Origin: Cannabis sativa | Taxonomy: Eukaryota; Streptophyta; Magnoliopsida; Rosales; Cannabaceae | Assembly: GCF_029168945.1 (NCBI RefSeq) | Contig: NC_083602.1 | Location: forward strand, 43,337,442-43,401,441 | DNA length: 64,000 nucleotides | Direction: 5' to 3' | Shown: positions 1 through 12,076 of the stretch, one piece after another | How positions within the stretch are numbered: the first letter of the stretch is position 1 | How the letters are laid out: each line of letters opens with the position of its first letter | Position numbers and translations under genes: made by a program | Notes under the pieces: model-generated | The model's input: the letters and a program-made list of their open reading frames with translations, nothing else | The model's database searches: none | Told to the model about the DNA's origin: nothing

Positions 1-12
1 ATTTTTTTTTGG

Positions 13-180
13 ATATTTAAAATATCTTTTAAGATATTTATAATATCTTTTAAGATATTTAAAAATATCTTATCTTTTAAGATATTTATAATATCTTTTT
101 AAGATATTTATAATATCTTTTAAGATATTTAAAAATATCTTATCTTTTAAGATATTTTAAAAATATCTTATCTATTAAGA
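13..180. repeat. AT-rich palindromic tandem repeat
   Basis: Units built on AAGATATTTATAATATCTT and its variants with AAAAATATCTTATC follow each other about six times. Each unit is nearly self-complementary (AAGATATT paired with AATATCTT). It lies in the leader of element A. Related ATATCTTTTAAGATA words recur at low density further on. No coding potential is seen. Confidence 0.6.
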
Positions 181-2689
181 TTTTTTAAATCTTTTTAGAT
201 ATTTTGACCTTATTTAAAATTTAAAATAAGATATTTATAATCATGTAATTTTAAATAGATATAAGATATTTTGCTAACTTTTAAATTTTGTTATTTTATT
301 TATTTAAATTAAATTTAAAAATCTGAAAAGATATTTTATTTATCTTTTCTAATTTTTATTTAATTTTTTTTATTTTTAAAATAACATTTAATTTTTAAAA
401 AGTAGTTAGCAAATTTTGAAATGATATTTAGGTTGGTTGAAACCTAATTTTTCAAATAGTAGGTTTAATTTTAAATTTTTTTTTAAAAATAATTTCGAAA
501 TTTTAAATTTTTTTTATTTTTTTTCGAAATTAATTAATTTATTTTTATTTTTTTTGAAATTAATTAAAATATTTTATTTAATTATTTATTTTTCGAAATT
601 ATTTATTTAAAATTAAATAAATCCTACTTCCAACTATCCAGCTAACCTTGTTGCAGGAGTATGTGTTTTTAGCTTGTATGTAAGTTTTAAAAACCTATTA
701 TTACTTGATTGCAAATAGCCATGGTTACTTTTTGCCAGATCTAATGATCTGATGGCTCCCTTGGTCAAGTAAATAATTTGTAACAGGTAAATTTTACAAT
801 CTTCTTTCATCTGTGTATGACCTAGCAACATGATAGGATCCATCCAAAGTGTGCCTGTGTGAGCCTATATGTTTATTTTATTATATAGATGCATATAGGT
901 TGTTGCTAAATAAAATGTCACACCATGATAGATTTTATTTAGGTCCATTTAGTTATTGGACCTATTCAATTAATAATGCTTATTCATTTTAAGGTTAAAT
1001 TCCTCTCTTTTGGGCCTTGTGTGAGAGTTGGGTGCCATAGAAGTGGGTACGACATACTGAACCCAGCACCCCCTCACATGAACTACCCCAATTGTGAAGG
1101 CCCATTTGCCTGATTTGAATAACTGTACTAGGTTAATTATAATAGTTTGACCTAATAAAATTGAATTAGCAACATAATTAACTTTTAAAATATATGAAAA
1201 TTTATTTTCATTTTAATATTTTAAAGTTAATTTTAAGAAAAACACTTTTAGTTTAGATATTATTTCTAGATAAACTATTTGTATTTTTCTTGTATTTAAT
1301 TAAATATAGAATTTTAACTAACTAAGATTCTTTCTGGAACTTATTTAATTAAATATTCCTATTTAAGTTATAAATTAGTTGTATCAACTGATTTTTCTTA
1401 ACAAACTTAAATTTGAATATTTGATTTAAATTTTAAATCAAGTTGAGGAATCTTAGGCATTAGTTATTAAAGATTCTTAAGATATTTTTTTTAAGTTAAT
1501 ATCTTTTCAAATATTAACTTAAAATGGAATATTTTAGATATTTTTTGGTTGATATTTTTTTTAAAATATTAACTTCAAAAGATATCTTCAAATTAAGTGG
1601 TTACAACTTAATTTGTGATATTTAATTAAATCTAGATTTGAAATTATTTAAGTTTTAGATTTTTTCTATATAACTTAAATTAGATATTTTTCAAATTTTT
1701 GAAAAGATACTTAGTCAAATAAGATATTTTCTAGATAGTAATTTCTAGACTACTTATTATTTCTAATATTTAAATAGGAAAATATTATACTTTTGTGAAA
1801 TTAATTATTTAAATAATTAATTTTGGTACAATTTTATTAAGTATATTTTTCCTAGTATTAAATAGAAATTAATAATTAAGGCTTCTCTACACTTAATTAT
1901 TATTTCTTGAATTTAATATATTTAATTAACTTGAAAAATCTAAATATCTAAGTTGATTTTCATCATGATACTTAAATATTTATTGATTTTTCATGACACT
2001 TAATTAAATCGAAAATTATTTTTAGGTTGAAATTTAATTTTTCAACTTAAATTTAAATAATTTTCAAAATATATATTTTTCTTTATTTTATTAATCAATT
2101 TCGAAATTGCATTTTAATTATGCAATATTTTCGAATTTTTTTTTGAAAAATAGATTGAGTTGTAAATTAATTATTTATTTTAATTAATTCTTGGACCAAC
2201 TCAAGTCAATGATTTTTTCATTTAATAGATTAATTTAAAATAAGTGAATTTAAAATATATATATTAGAAATTGAATTAACTAGTCAAAAGAATATCTAGA
2301 TAGGTGATATTTTTGCTTGAAGTATTGCTTTTCTATTTTTATTATTTTCGAAAATTGTATAATTTTTTTTTATACTTAATTTTCGAACCCAATAAATATA
2401 TTCTCAAAGGAAATTTTTAAGTTGTTAATTATTTATTTAATTCATCTTAAATTAATTTCCTTAATATTTATATTTAAGATTATTACTAAGATGGAAATAA
2501 TTAATTTTATTTCAATCACCATCTAGTATAATTTTATAAATATTATATTAAATTCTTATTTTTGAATTTTAATTCTTAAATAGAATTTAATGAGATTTAT
2601 TTATTAGAATAATAAGAAAATACATTTTAAACAATGAGCTTTATTATTATTAAGATATTCGATCTCCATTGTGGGTTTTACACCGCGTT
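181..2689 (+). other. AT-rich copia leader (element A), non-coding
   Basis: This is a long stretch of AT-rich sequence with only short chance ORFs. Its one region of ordinary base composition is about 1008-1140, containing GGGCCTTGTGTGAGAGTTGG and AAGTGGGTACGACATACTGA. That block is found again inverted at about 10830-10940 (element B) and forward at 42985-43090 (element C). The conservation of this block inside decayed flanks suggests it matters to the element, for example in RNA packaging or structure, but no function is known to me. Confidence 0.6.
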
Positions 2690-3010
2690 TGTTTTAGTGA
2701 GTAATCCTCCCTAATGGAGGAACGTTCATTAGCAATTTCGCACCGTTTAATCTCGCATGATAAGTGGTTTGTAAGTGTTTTATATGGTATAGATCACCCT
2801 AATGGTGGCGACCATATTTGACTTGCAAATTGCGAAACAATGGTAGAAGCTCATGAGATAGAATAGCCTTGACTCTCGCCTAAACGGACAACGCTGGATT
2901 CTGATCTTGATCGAATAAAAGGTTGCTAGAATGTTTAACATTTTAGATGAGCTGACAACTCTATTCAATGGATGGTAGCTTTGACTCTCGCCTAAACGGG
3001 ACACTGATAT
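2690..3010 (+). promoter_or_regulatory. Conserved leader module with CTAAT-loop hairpins (element A)
   Basis: Two short hairpins have the same loop. CCTCC-CTAAT-GGAGG lies at 2706-2720 and CACC-CTAAT-GGTG at 2795-2807. A 19 bp direct repeat TTGACTCTCGCCTAAACGG follows at 2869-2887 and again at 2981-2999. The module sits about 170-490 bp before the gag start codon. It recurs inverted at 9000-9310 and forward at 44400-44740. Between elements the first stem changes on both sides (CCTCC/GGAGG versus TCTCC/GGAGA). Position and covariation fit a cis-acting RNA signal of the retroelement; the function is inferred. Confidence 0.5.
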
Positions 3011-3177
3011 CGCCTTGTTGAAAACCTTGGAAATTATTTAGGATTGAATTTTAAGTATTTTCTCATATCATTCCTACTTGCTATGTGCTTATAATTTCTG
3101 AATTGATTTTGTGTGTTAAACCATTATTAATTTCTATTTGTTGATTTCTATTATTTTGTAGTATCCTGTTTGTCAAA

Positions 3178-4034
3178 ATGAATCCCATGTTATCACTGTT
3201 GACTGAAAATAAGCTGAATGGATCTAACTTTAATAAATGGAATGAGAACATTAATATTGCTCTCATAGGAGAAAGTGCCTTGTTTGTTTTAACTGAGCCG
3301 TCACCTGAAGTGCCTGGGGATAATGCATCCAAAGCCGTGAAAGAAAAGTATGAGCGTTGCGTAAGGCAAATGACAAAGCTCTATACTTTATGCTTTCTAG
3401 CATGGTTGACACCCTCAAAACTCGGTTTTCTAAAACTGAGAAGGCTGCTGAAGTTATGACGAAGTTAAATGAGCTATTCGGTAAGGCATCACTTCAGTCA
3501 CGCTTTGACGCGACTAAGAAGTACATTAACGCACGGATGGAACCTCATCAAAACGTGCGTGATCATGTTCTCCTCATGTCCAAGTTATTTCCAAGAAGCC
3601 CAGATCATGGTGCCGAAATGGACAAAGGCTACTCAAGTAAGTCTTATCTTGAATGTACTCGACTCCAGCATTTCTACCATACACATCAAATTATGTCATG
3701 AATAAGAAGGAAATTGACTTTCATGAATTAGTCAATGACCTTCAAACTTATGAAAATTTGATTGGAGGACCCAAGAAGAAAGGGAGTAAACCTCATCCTG
3801 GTAATGGTAATGGGACGATGAAACCCGAAGCAAATGTCGCCCGCTTCAAAGCCCAAATCGAAGAAGAAGTGGAAGAACACCAAGAAGCGAACAAAAGTCA
3901 TGAAAAAGACTGCTCCTTCTGGTGATGCTACACTTAAAGGAAAGTGTTTCCACTGCAATGAAAAAGGCCATTGGAAACCCCAATGTCCTAAACTTCTTGC
4001 AAAGAAACAAGGTATTTCCTTTCATAAACTTTAA
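3178..4034 (+). pseudogene. Copia gag remnant (element A)
   Basis: The start at 3178 reads MNPMLSLLTENKLNGSNFNK, the usual opening of plant copia Gag (UBN2-like), where a short acidic stretch precedes an 'LNGxNF..W' motif. The frame breaks near 3370-3420 and continues in another frame (KTRFSKTEKAAEVMTKLNEL, then INARMEPHQNVRDHV). It breaks again near 3640. A CCHC zinc knuckle (C-x2-C-x4-H-x4-C, CFHCNEKGHWKPQC) lies at 3945-3986. At least three frame changes make this a pseudogene. A pyrimidine-rich tract ending in TTTTGTAG precedes the ATG by about 16 bp and could be a splice acceptor for a leader intron. No protease follows in frame. Confidence 0.75.
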
Positions 4035-5816
4035 GAGTTTTAGTGAATTATTATCCAATTGGATTTATAATTCTGGACTAACTTTGTTTATTTGTTTTCT
4101 TCTTCTTATAGGCCAAGCTACTTGAACTCAATTGAGTTGGATCAGCAAGCTGGACCAAGGGTGAAATCGTCCAGATGAAGATGAAGCTCTTCAATTTATT
4201 TTTTGAATTAATTGTTTTAGTTTAAAGACAATTTGGATTTCAAATTTTAGTTAGGGATATTTATCCCTGTTTCTCTCATATTGTTGCAATATTTTTTTTA
4301 TTATTAATAAAGTTTATTTTTTCGAAATTCCCTATTGCAATTTATGAGATTGAGCTTCATTTAATTCTATCTTCATCAATTATTACCACATTATATTTAT
4401 ATGTTTGTATGTGTAAGTGTTTTTATTATTGATACAAATTCTATAATATTTACAACTCTTCATAGAGTTATATTATATAAACACTAGAAATTATTTCTAT
4501 GTTTATCAATAATTGTTCATTCTCATACAATTATTAAGAATTTGTTTAATAAAAGGATCTTATGATCTGATAGGGGTGGAGAAAAGTTAAGAAAACTATG
4601 CAGTTCAACGATCTTTTATATCTAATGAACTCTGGATAGTATTCAACTCCACATAAACTCTATCACACTTAGAGAATCATGATCTTTACAACCTTTAGGG
4701 GTGGATCATAATCTCTATATACTTAGGGGTGGAGTCTATTCCACAATTCCCTATGAAACACATATCTTGTTTAAACATAGAAGTAATATAATGAGTCAGC
4801 TATTGTCAATATAAATTCTTGATCTTGATTGTATGTTCCATTTCGTTTTTACTGTTGTAAGTAAGAGTTTGATACCTTTGAAAGTTCTTTGTTAAAGTTT
4901 CACACTACCTTAATTGAGTGGGAGAATTTTAAAGTTCTATACCCATCTTCATTAGGTTGATAATTGTGATAGGTACTTAAGAACACTACTGAAAAGCAAA
5001 TCTAACCATTCACATGGATAGGTATAGCTTATCAGAATTATGAGAATAAGATAAAGAACTCTAGTTCAGTCCATTCAAATGACTTGAACATAGAATTCTT
5101 AATCCTCATAAAATTTGATGGTATCTTAATTTTGATTACTTAATCTCTGGCATGTATTTTTCACTTCAAATACTAGTCTGCTATGTTGATGACTTAGTCT
5201 TGACTTAAAGTTTCAGACTAATACAAAAGTCACAACTAGGTAACTCTCTAAACAATCGTAGGTTAAAAGTATTATTTAACCAGACATCTGTTATTGAGTG
5301 GGAGCTATCTGAGATGTAATCAAATAGGGAACATTAGAAGATATTCAAGAAGGATTTATGAAAGTGATCTATATGTCAGATATTAAGGAACTGTGTATCA
5401 GTTGTCCTTGTATCTCACCATCTAATTTCGATTTATATGAGATGGTGCTTACTTTGGGGGTGGAGGAATTATTGTATAATAATTCAAGCTCTACCAGAGA
5501 AGAACTATAACTTGGTCTATTCGAAAATACCAGAAAGTTATATCACTGAAGAAAAGTCTACACTGTATTATCTCAATTACATATTTTAAAATATGAGAGA
5601 TATGTCCTCTGTTAATTCAGATGTACTTTTAAAACAGTAAAGATTTAAGTATCCCTAGATGAGTAAAGCATATAGTTAAGGATGTTTCATAAGAGTATTT
5701 ATGAACTTGTTTCCAGAAGTTTGGGTGGATTCAAATATACTACACTTGATCTAAAGATCAAGACATCATATTGACCTATTTGCACAGTTTGTTTTATATT
5801 AGTGCAAGTGGGAGTT
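4035..5816 (+). pseudogene. Copia pol remnants (element A)
   Basis: No open frame survives, but short words of copia pol can be read in the expected order. V-C-Y-V-D-D-L-V-L at 5176-5202 matches the reverse transcriptase catalytic box of copia (YVDD at 5182-5193). A degenerate RNase H segment follows at about 5290-5490, with a TLGGG word matching the 'FTLGGGAVSW' region. The stretch ends in a purine tract (AAGTGGGAG, 5807-5814), the likely polypurine tract, directly before the LTR. Protease and integrase cannot be recognised here. The length is far below a full pol, so large deletions are likely. Confidence 0.6.
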
Positions 5817-7727
5817 TGTTAGGTTTTATGCCCTAAATAAAACTCTTTACAATCTGATTAGTTATCAATATAAGAAATTTGAAGTGATTGATGTTTGCAT
5901 GAATTTTACATGCTAATGGTTTAATATGTTTAATATGTTTATTACATTCATACACACAAAATCAGTTAAATCCAGATTATATGTTTATTCACAATTACAG
6001 TATCGTCAACACAGTGGAATGTGATTGTGATCATATGAATCAAAAGTTTTGGTCCCTGTTTCATCAGTGTTATTGGATTTACACTAATGTGATAATCGGC
6101 GATGATGTGTACTTACACTTGGAGTAAGTGTTATGTTCTTTCCAGGACATTAGTAAAGTATACTAGTTTCGAATGTATGGAGTATACATTGGACTGGACC
6201 GATATTGCAACTAAGTTAAGATATTACAAACTTACCGTTATACATATCTTTCCAAGTCAATATCAGTAGTTGATCTTAAGATTGAAAAGAATCTAAATCC
6301 TGATATGCTTGGGCTCAACTCAGGAGTGCTATTCATGTTCTTTGATTTATTAGTTAAGCCTACTTTTGGGTCAGGGTGATACGTATATTTTGGGAACATG
6401 ATAGTATGATTGAGTGGGAGTGCTGAACATAAATATGGAATCTATAGCTTCTACTGGTGTATAGAAGTTAAGTGATGATTCCCTTCGAGCTTAGCAAATA
6501 AGTAAATGGATGAGCTCTTGTTTAACTGACTAATTATTAGATCATTAAACACCATTTACAGGTAGCTAAGTGTTTTAAGGGGCAAAATACATTGAGGGGT
6601 GAGAACGGTAAAGAAATCCCATCTCGATGTAAATCATCTATATAGAGGATCTTTAAATCACAATAAGATTATAACAATGGTTAAATGAGATAGTATATTG
6701 GTATCGTGAAACATACAATATGCTCTATATAAGTCTGAGAGTGCAATTCTAAGTTCTAAGAGTGGATTCAACGAAGAATTAATAAGTAGGAATTTACTTG
6801 GTAAATTTGGTTCACTTATTGGAAGCTCAAGATATAGATCCATGGTCCCCATTCTAGTTGAGAACATTCTCGCTTATAAGACTCATTAATTGATTCGTGA
6901 TTGATCAATTATAATTCTAAAGTTAGACTATGTCCGATTTTATGAATTTTCACTATTCAAAGGGTGAAATTGTAAGGAAAAGAGTTTTCTAGGTTTATTT
7001 ATTTATTAATAGACTTTATATGTCTAATTAATAATTAAATTAAATGACAATATTATTTAATAATGTATTTTAATTATTAAATAATTAGTTTTGGCATTTA
7101 AAAGGTTAGAATTGGAAAATTGGCATTTTTGAGAAAATAGAGATAAAATTTGATAAAATTGCAAAATTAAGTGGGGCCCATTACAACACCTATGGCCGGC
7201 CACTTATAAGGCTTTTTCAAATTAATATTTTCATTATTTTAATGCCAAATAATTCTAAACCTAAACCTAGTAAGTTGCCTATAAATAGAAAGTGATGGCT
7301 CATTCACAATACATGCTTTCATTAGCTTTCTGACAGAAATTTCTCTCTTCAGAAAAACTGAGCCTTCCCTCACTCTCTACCTTGGCCGAAACCTCTCTCC
7401 CTCTTTTCCTTCATCTTTTTCGTGACCCTAGTGAAAGAGTAAGTGCCCACACACAGTAAGCAGTAACTCAATCATAGATTGGAAGACTGTGAAGGATCAA
7501 AGCTTGAAGAAGAAGGAGATTCGGGCTCAGATCTTGATTATACTCGCTACGTAAAGGAATCAAGGGTTAGAGATCTGAGTGGAAGGAGACATTTATTCCG
7601 CTGCATCAATGTAAGGTTTTCTTAACTTTATATGTGTTTATTTTATCGTTTTAGAAAGTTCATATTTAGGATGTTAATAAACATACTTGTGAGTAGATCT
7701 AAGATCCTGGTAAAATAATTCCCAACA
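5817..7727 (+). repeat. 3' LTR of element A (1911 bp)
   Basis: It starts TGTTAGGTTTTATGCCC after a purine tract and ends AATAATTCCCAACA, giving TG...CA ends. The same sequence, diverged, is present at 15533-17434, 47518-49108 and inverted at 12082-13952. A TATA box lies at 7280-7288, so U3 is about 1.5 kb and R-U5 about 0.4 kb. A GTAAGG word at 7611-7616, conserved in most sibling LTRs, could serve as a splice donor for the leader. Confidence 0.85.
7280..7288 (+). promoter_or_regulatory. LTR TATA box (element A family)
   Basis: TATAAATAG is followed by AAAGTGATGGCT. The same word and context occur in the LTRs at about 16960 (TATAAATGG), about 48687, and inverted near 12510. Conservation among otherwise diverged LTRs supports it as the core promoter. 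Transcription would start about 30 bp downstream. Confidence 0.6.
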
Positions 7728-8977
7728 GTATGCATCGGAAGGGACCGATATTGAACTTTGACTTAGATTTATTAAACTTACCGTAATATCTATTCAAGTC
7801 AATATCGCCTAGTTGATCCTAGATCAAATGTTCTTAATCCTGTTATGATTAGGCTCAATCTTGAAAGGCTATTCGTGTTCTTTGATTTGTTAGTTAAGCC
7901 TACTTTTAGGTCAGGGTGATACGTACATTTTGGGAACACGGTAGTGCAATTGAGTGGGAGTGCTAGCATAAACATGGAATCTATAGCTTCTATCTGGCGA
8001 ATAGTAAGCAAAGGATGATCTCCTTCGAGCTTGATCAAACGAACATAAATGGTGGAGTACTCATTTCACATAAGCTGAAATATCATTTATACGGGGTCAA
8101 GTGTTTTAAGGATAAAATACATTGTAGGGTGTAACGGTAATCTAATCCCTTTACAGTGTAGATCATTCATATAGAGGATCATTGATCACATTAGGATTAT
8201 AACAATGGATAACTAATGATGCATCTATATGGTGGAACATATAGAGCATTCTATATACTGAGAGTGCAATTCTAAGTTCTATGCGTGGATTCAACGAAGA
8301 ATTAATAAGTTAGTGAATTTTAGTGATAAATTTTTGATCTACTTATTGGAAGCTCGGTTATATAGACCCATGGTCCCCGCACTAGTTGAGGTAATATTGC
8401 TTGTAAGACTCATGTAATTGGTTTTGATTAATCAATTATAATTCTCAAATTAGACTATGTCTATTTGTGAAATTTTCACTAAGTAAGGGCGAAATTGTAA
8501 AGAAAGAGTTAATAGGGGCATATTTGTTAATAGGGGCAAAATTACACTTTTCTTCTGACACTTCTGTTTCAGAAAAAACTGAGCCTCTCTCTCTCCCTAT
8601 CTTTGGCCGAACCCACTCTCTCTTTCTTCTTCCTTAAATTTCGAATTACTTAGTGTAAGAGTAGTGCCCACATACAGCAAGTGATACCTCAACCATAGTG
8701 AGGAAGATCGTGAAGAAAGACTTTCAGCAAGAAGGAGTTTCAGCATCAAAGATTCAGAGAAAGAGATCCAGGTTTAGATATTGATAATGCTCTGCTACAG
8801 AAAGGAATCAAGGGCTAGATATCTGAACAGAAGGAGTCATTATATTCCGCTGCACCCATTGGAAGGTTTCCTAAACTTTATATGTGTTTATTTCATCGTT
8901 TTAGAAAGTTCATATTTAGGGTGTTAATAAACATACTTGTGAGTAGATCTAAGATCCTCGTAAAATAAATTCCAACA
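7728..8977 (+). repeat. Truncated copia LTR, plus orientation
   Basis: It begins abruptly in the middle of the LTR (GTATGCATCGGAAGGGACCG, matching about 350 bp inside the LTR at 5817) and runs to a normal LTR end ATTCCAACA. About 350 bp of the 5' part is missing, and the segment holding the TATA box is deleted near 8500-8540. It abuts element A on the left without a recognisable target duplication, and inverted element B on the right. This looks like a rearrangement junction and not a simple insertion. Confidence 0.7.
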
Positions 8978-8999
8978 CAAACTAATATCAGTGTCCAAT

Positions 9000-9310
9000 T
9001 TAGGCGAGGGTCAAAGCTATCATCCGTTGAATAGAGTTGTCAGCTCATCTAAAATGATAAACATTCTAGCAACCTTTTATTCGATCGAAAAGAGAATCCG
9101 ACGTTGTCCCGTTTAGGCGAGAGTCAAGGTCATTCCTATTTCATGAGCTTCCACCATTGTTTCATACGTTTGTAAGTCAAATACAGTCGCCACCATTAGG
9201 GTGATCAATACTAATATAAAACACTTACAAATATACTTATCTTTCGAGATTAAACGGCGCTAACTTGCTAATGAACGTTTCTCCATTAGGGAGAATTACT
9301 CACTAAAACA
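9000..9310 (-). promoter_or_regulatory. Conserved leader module with CTAAT-loop hairpins (element B)
   Basis: On the minus strand the first hairpin reads TCTCC-CTAAT-GGAGA (plus coordinates 9280-9294). The second reads CACC-CTAAT-GGTG (9191-9203). Compared with element A, the outer pair of the first stem changed from C-G to T-A on both sides, which keeps pairing. The two copies of the CTCTCGCCTAAACGG-like repeat lie at about 9000-9020 and 9107-9130, the first slightly diverged. Confidence 0.5.
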
Positions 9311-12076
9311 AAAGCTATGTAAAACCAACAATGGAGATCGAATATCTTAACAATAATAAAGCTCATTATTTGAAATGTATTTTTTTCTATTATTTATTTA
9401 TTTTAAATATATATTTATTTAATTAAATCTTGAATTTAGAATAAAATTCTAAATAAAATTTTATTTAATATTTATAAAATTAAACTTAGATGGTCAAAAA
9501 TATAAAATGAATTATTTCGATCTTAGTATTAATTTTCCAATAAATATTAAGAAAATTACATAATTTAAGTTGTATTAATTTAAATGAATTTGCAACTCAA
9601 ATTTAAATTTTCTATAAATATATATATTGTATCTCGAAAAATTAAAGTATAAAATTATACAATTTTCGAAATACATTAAAAAAATAAATTAATCTTTACT
9701 AGTAAAAATACTTCAAGCAAGAATACTATCTATCTAGATTTTCTTTGACTAATTAATTCAATTTCTAAAAATAATGTATTCTAGTTCCTTTATTAATCAT
9801 TAAATGAAAAAATCATTGATTTAAGTTGATTCAAAAATTAGTTAAATAAATAATTAGTTTACAACTTTAATCTATTTTTCAAGATAAATTCAAAATTGTC
9901 TTGCATAATCAAATGCAATTTCGAAAACATTGATTAAAATAAATAAAATATATTTTGAAAATTATTTAAGTTGTTAAAAAAAATCCAACTTAAAATAATT
10001 TCCTATTTAATTAAATGTCATGAAAATTACAATATTTAAGTATCATGATGAAAATCAACTTAGATATTTAATTTTCAATTTAATTAAATGTATTAAATTC
10101 AGGAAATAAATAATTAAGTATAGAAAAGACTTAATTATTAATTTCCAGTTTAATACTTGGAAGAATATTCTTAACTTGAATTGTACCAAAATTAATTATT
10201 AAACAATTAATTTCACAATCAATGATATTTTCCTATTTTAAAATTAGAAATAATAATTAGTATATAAATAACTATCTAAAAATATCTTAATTTAACTAAG
10301 TATCTTTTCAAGATTTGGAAAATATCTGATTTAAGTTGTTATAGAAAGTATCTAAAATAAGCAACCTAAAAATTTCTAAATAAAATTTAATTAAATATCA
10401 AAATTAGGTGGTAACTACCTAATTTAAGAATATTCCATTTTAAGTTTAAAATCAACTTAAAAAATATCTTAAGAATCTTCAATAACCAATTCTTAGAATT
10501 CCTCAACTTAATATTAAATTCAAAAGATATTTAAATTTAAGTTAATAAGGAAAATTAGTAATAATAAATTTATAACTTAAATAGGAATATTTAATGAAAT
10601 AATAAAAGTAAGTTTCAGAAAGAATCTAATTAGTTAAAATTCTTTATTTAATTAAATACAAGAAAAATACAAATAGTTTATCTAGAAATAATATCTTAAA
10701 CTAAGAGTGTTTTTCTTAAAATTAACTTAAAATATTAAAATGAAAATAAATTTCATATATTTTAAAAGTTAATTATGTTGCTAATCAATTTTATTAGGTT
10801 AAACTAATTTAATTAACCTAGTACAGTTATTCAAATCAGGCAAATGGGTCTTCACAATTGGGGTAGTTCATGTGAGGGGGAGCTGGGTTCAGTATGTCGT
10901 ACCCACTTCTATTGGCCCCCATCTCTCACACAAGGCCAAAAAGAGATGAATTTAACCTTAAAATGAATAACTGTTATTAATTGAATAGGTCCAAAAACTT
11001 AATGGACCTAAATAAAATCTATCAGGGTGTGACATTTTATTTAGCAACAACCTATATGCATCTATAATAAAATAAACATATAGGCTCACACAGGCACACA
11101 GATTTGGATGGACCCTATCATGTTACTAGGTCATACACAGATGAAAGAAGAATGTAAAATTTACCTGTTACAAATTATTTACTTGACCTATTGACAATTG
11201 AACAATGAGTTAAAATCAGATTATTGGATATGTCAACAAGTTAACCATGGCAATTTAGATCAAGCAATAATAGGTTTTAGAAAAACTTACAAACAATTTA
11301 AAACACATACTCCTGCAACAAGTTAGATTTGGAAAGTTGGATGTAGGATTTATTTAATTTTAAATAATTAATTATATTTCGAAAATAATAAAATAAAAAA
11401 AAAACATATTTTCTGTTTTTAAAATGAAATAAAATAATATTTAAAATTAAACCTACAATTTTGAAAAATTAGGTTTCAAGTAACATAAATATGATTTCAA
11501 AAATCAATTTGCTAACTTACCTTTTAAATTTCATGTTATTTTAAAATTAAATATTCAATAAGAAAAATTATAAATACATACCCTTTTCTGGTTTTATAAT
11601 TTAATTTACGTAAAATAACAAAATTTAAAAGTTAACAAAAATATCTTATTTCCCTTTTTAAAATACCATGATTATAGTAATCTTATTCTAAATAAGGTCA
11701 AGTTACTTAAAATAGATTATTTTATAAAAGGAATTTAATATCTGACCTTAGATTTAAAAATAAGATAAAATAATCAAATTTTAAAGAAAATAAGAAAAGA
11801 GGTAAGCAAAACTTGATTTTAACCTATTTTCAAATTCAAATTACACTAATATCTAAAATTAATTTTGAAAAATCAAATTAATTTATTTCTGATAATTAGA
11901 TTTGAAATATGAAAAATAAAATCAAAATACAAAACTACACAAAAAATCGGAAGTTAATTCCATGAAATAGCATGAAAAATCGAAGAAAACGAAGAAAAAT
12001 TGCACGCTGTACGGATGGTATGCATTGCATACCACCCGCGCACGCATGAGGGGTGTCCAGCCGAGTTTCCACGGCA

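Larger units (their letters stand above)
1..7727 (+). mobile_element. Decayed Ty1/copia retrotransposon A (5' end outside the window)
   Basis: An internal region (1-5816) is followed by a 3' LTR (5817-7727). The order is an AT-rich leader of at least 3.1 kb, a gag remnant with a CCHC knuckle, scattered pol remnants (YVDD box, then RNase H pieces), a purine tract (GTGGGAG) and the LTR. This order, with RNase H directly before the 3' LTR, fits Ty1/copia. No frame stays open for more than about 100 codons, so the element cannot act on its own. The leader blocks are shared with element B (inverted, 8978-15532) and element C (17435-49108), which defines one family with LTRs near 1.9 kb. The 5' LTR and PBS lie before the window. 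Confidence 0.8.

Noticed and set aside
634..3004. Short minus-strand frames in the element A leader
   Set aside because: They are chance frames in AT-rich DNA. Conservation among elements follows RNA hairpins and direct repeats, not a reading frame.
7799..8038. 79-codon frame repeated at 13283-13522
   Set aside because: The two frames lie in the same part of the LTR in opposite orientation. Similarity reflects LTR homology and the frame is not kept in the other LTRs.
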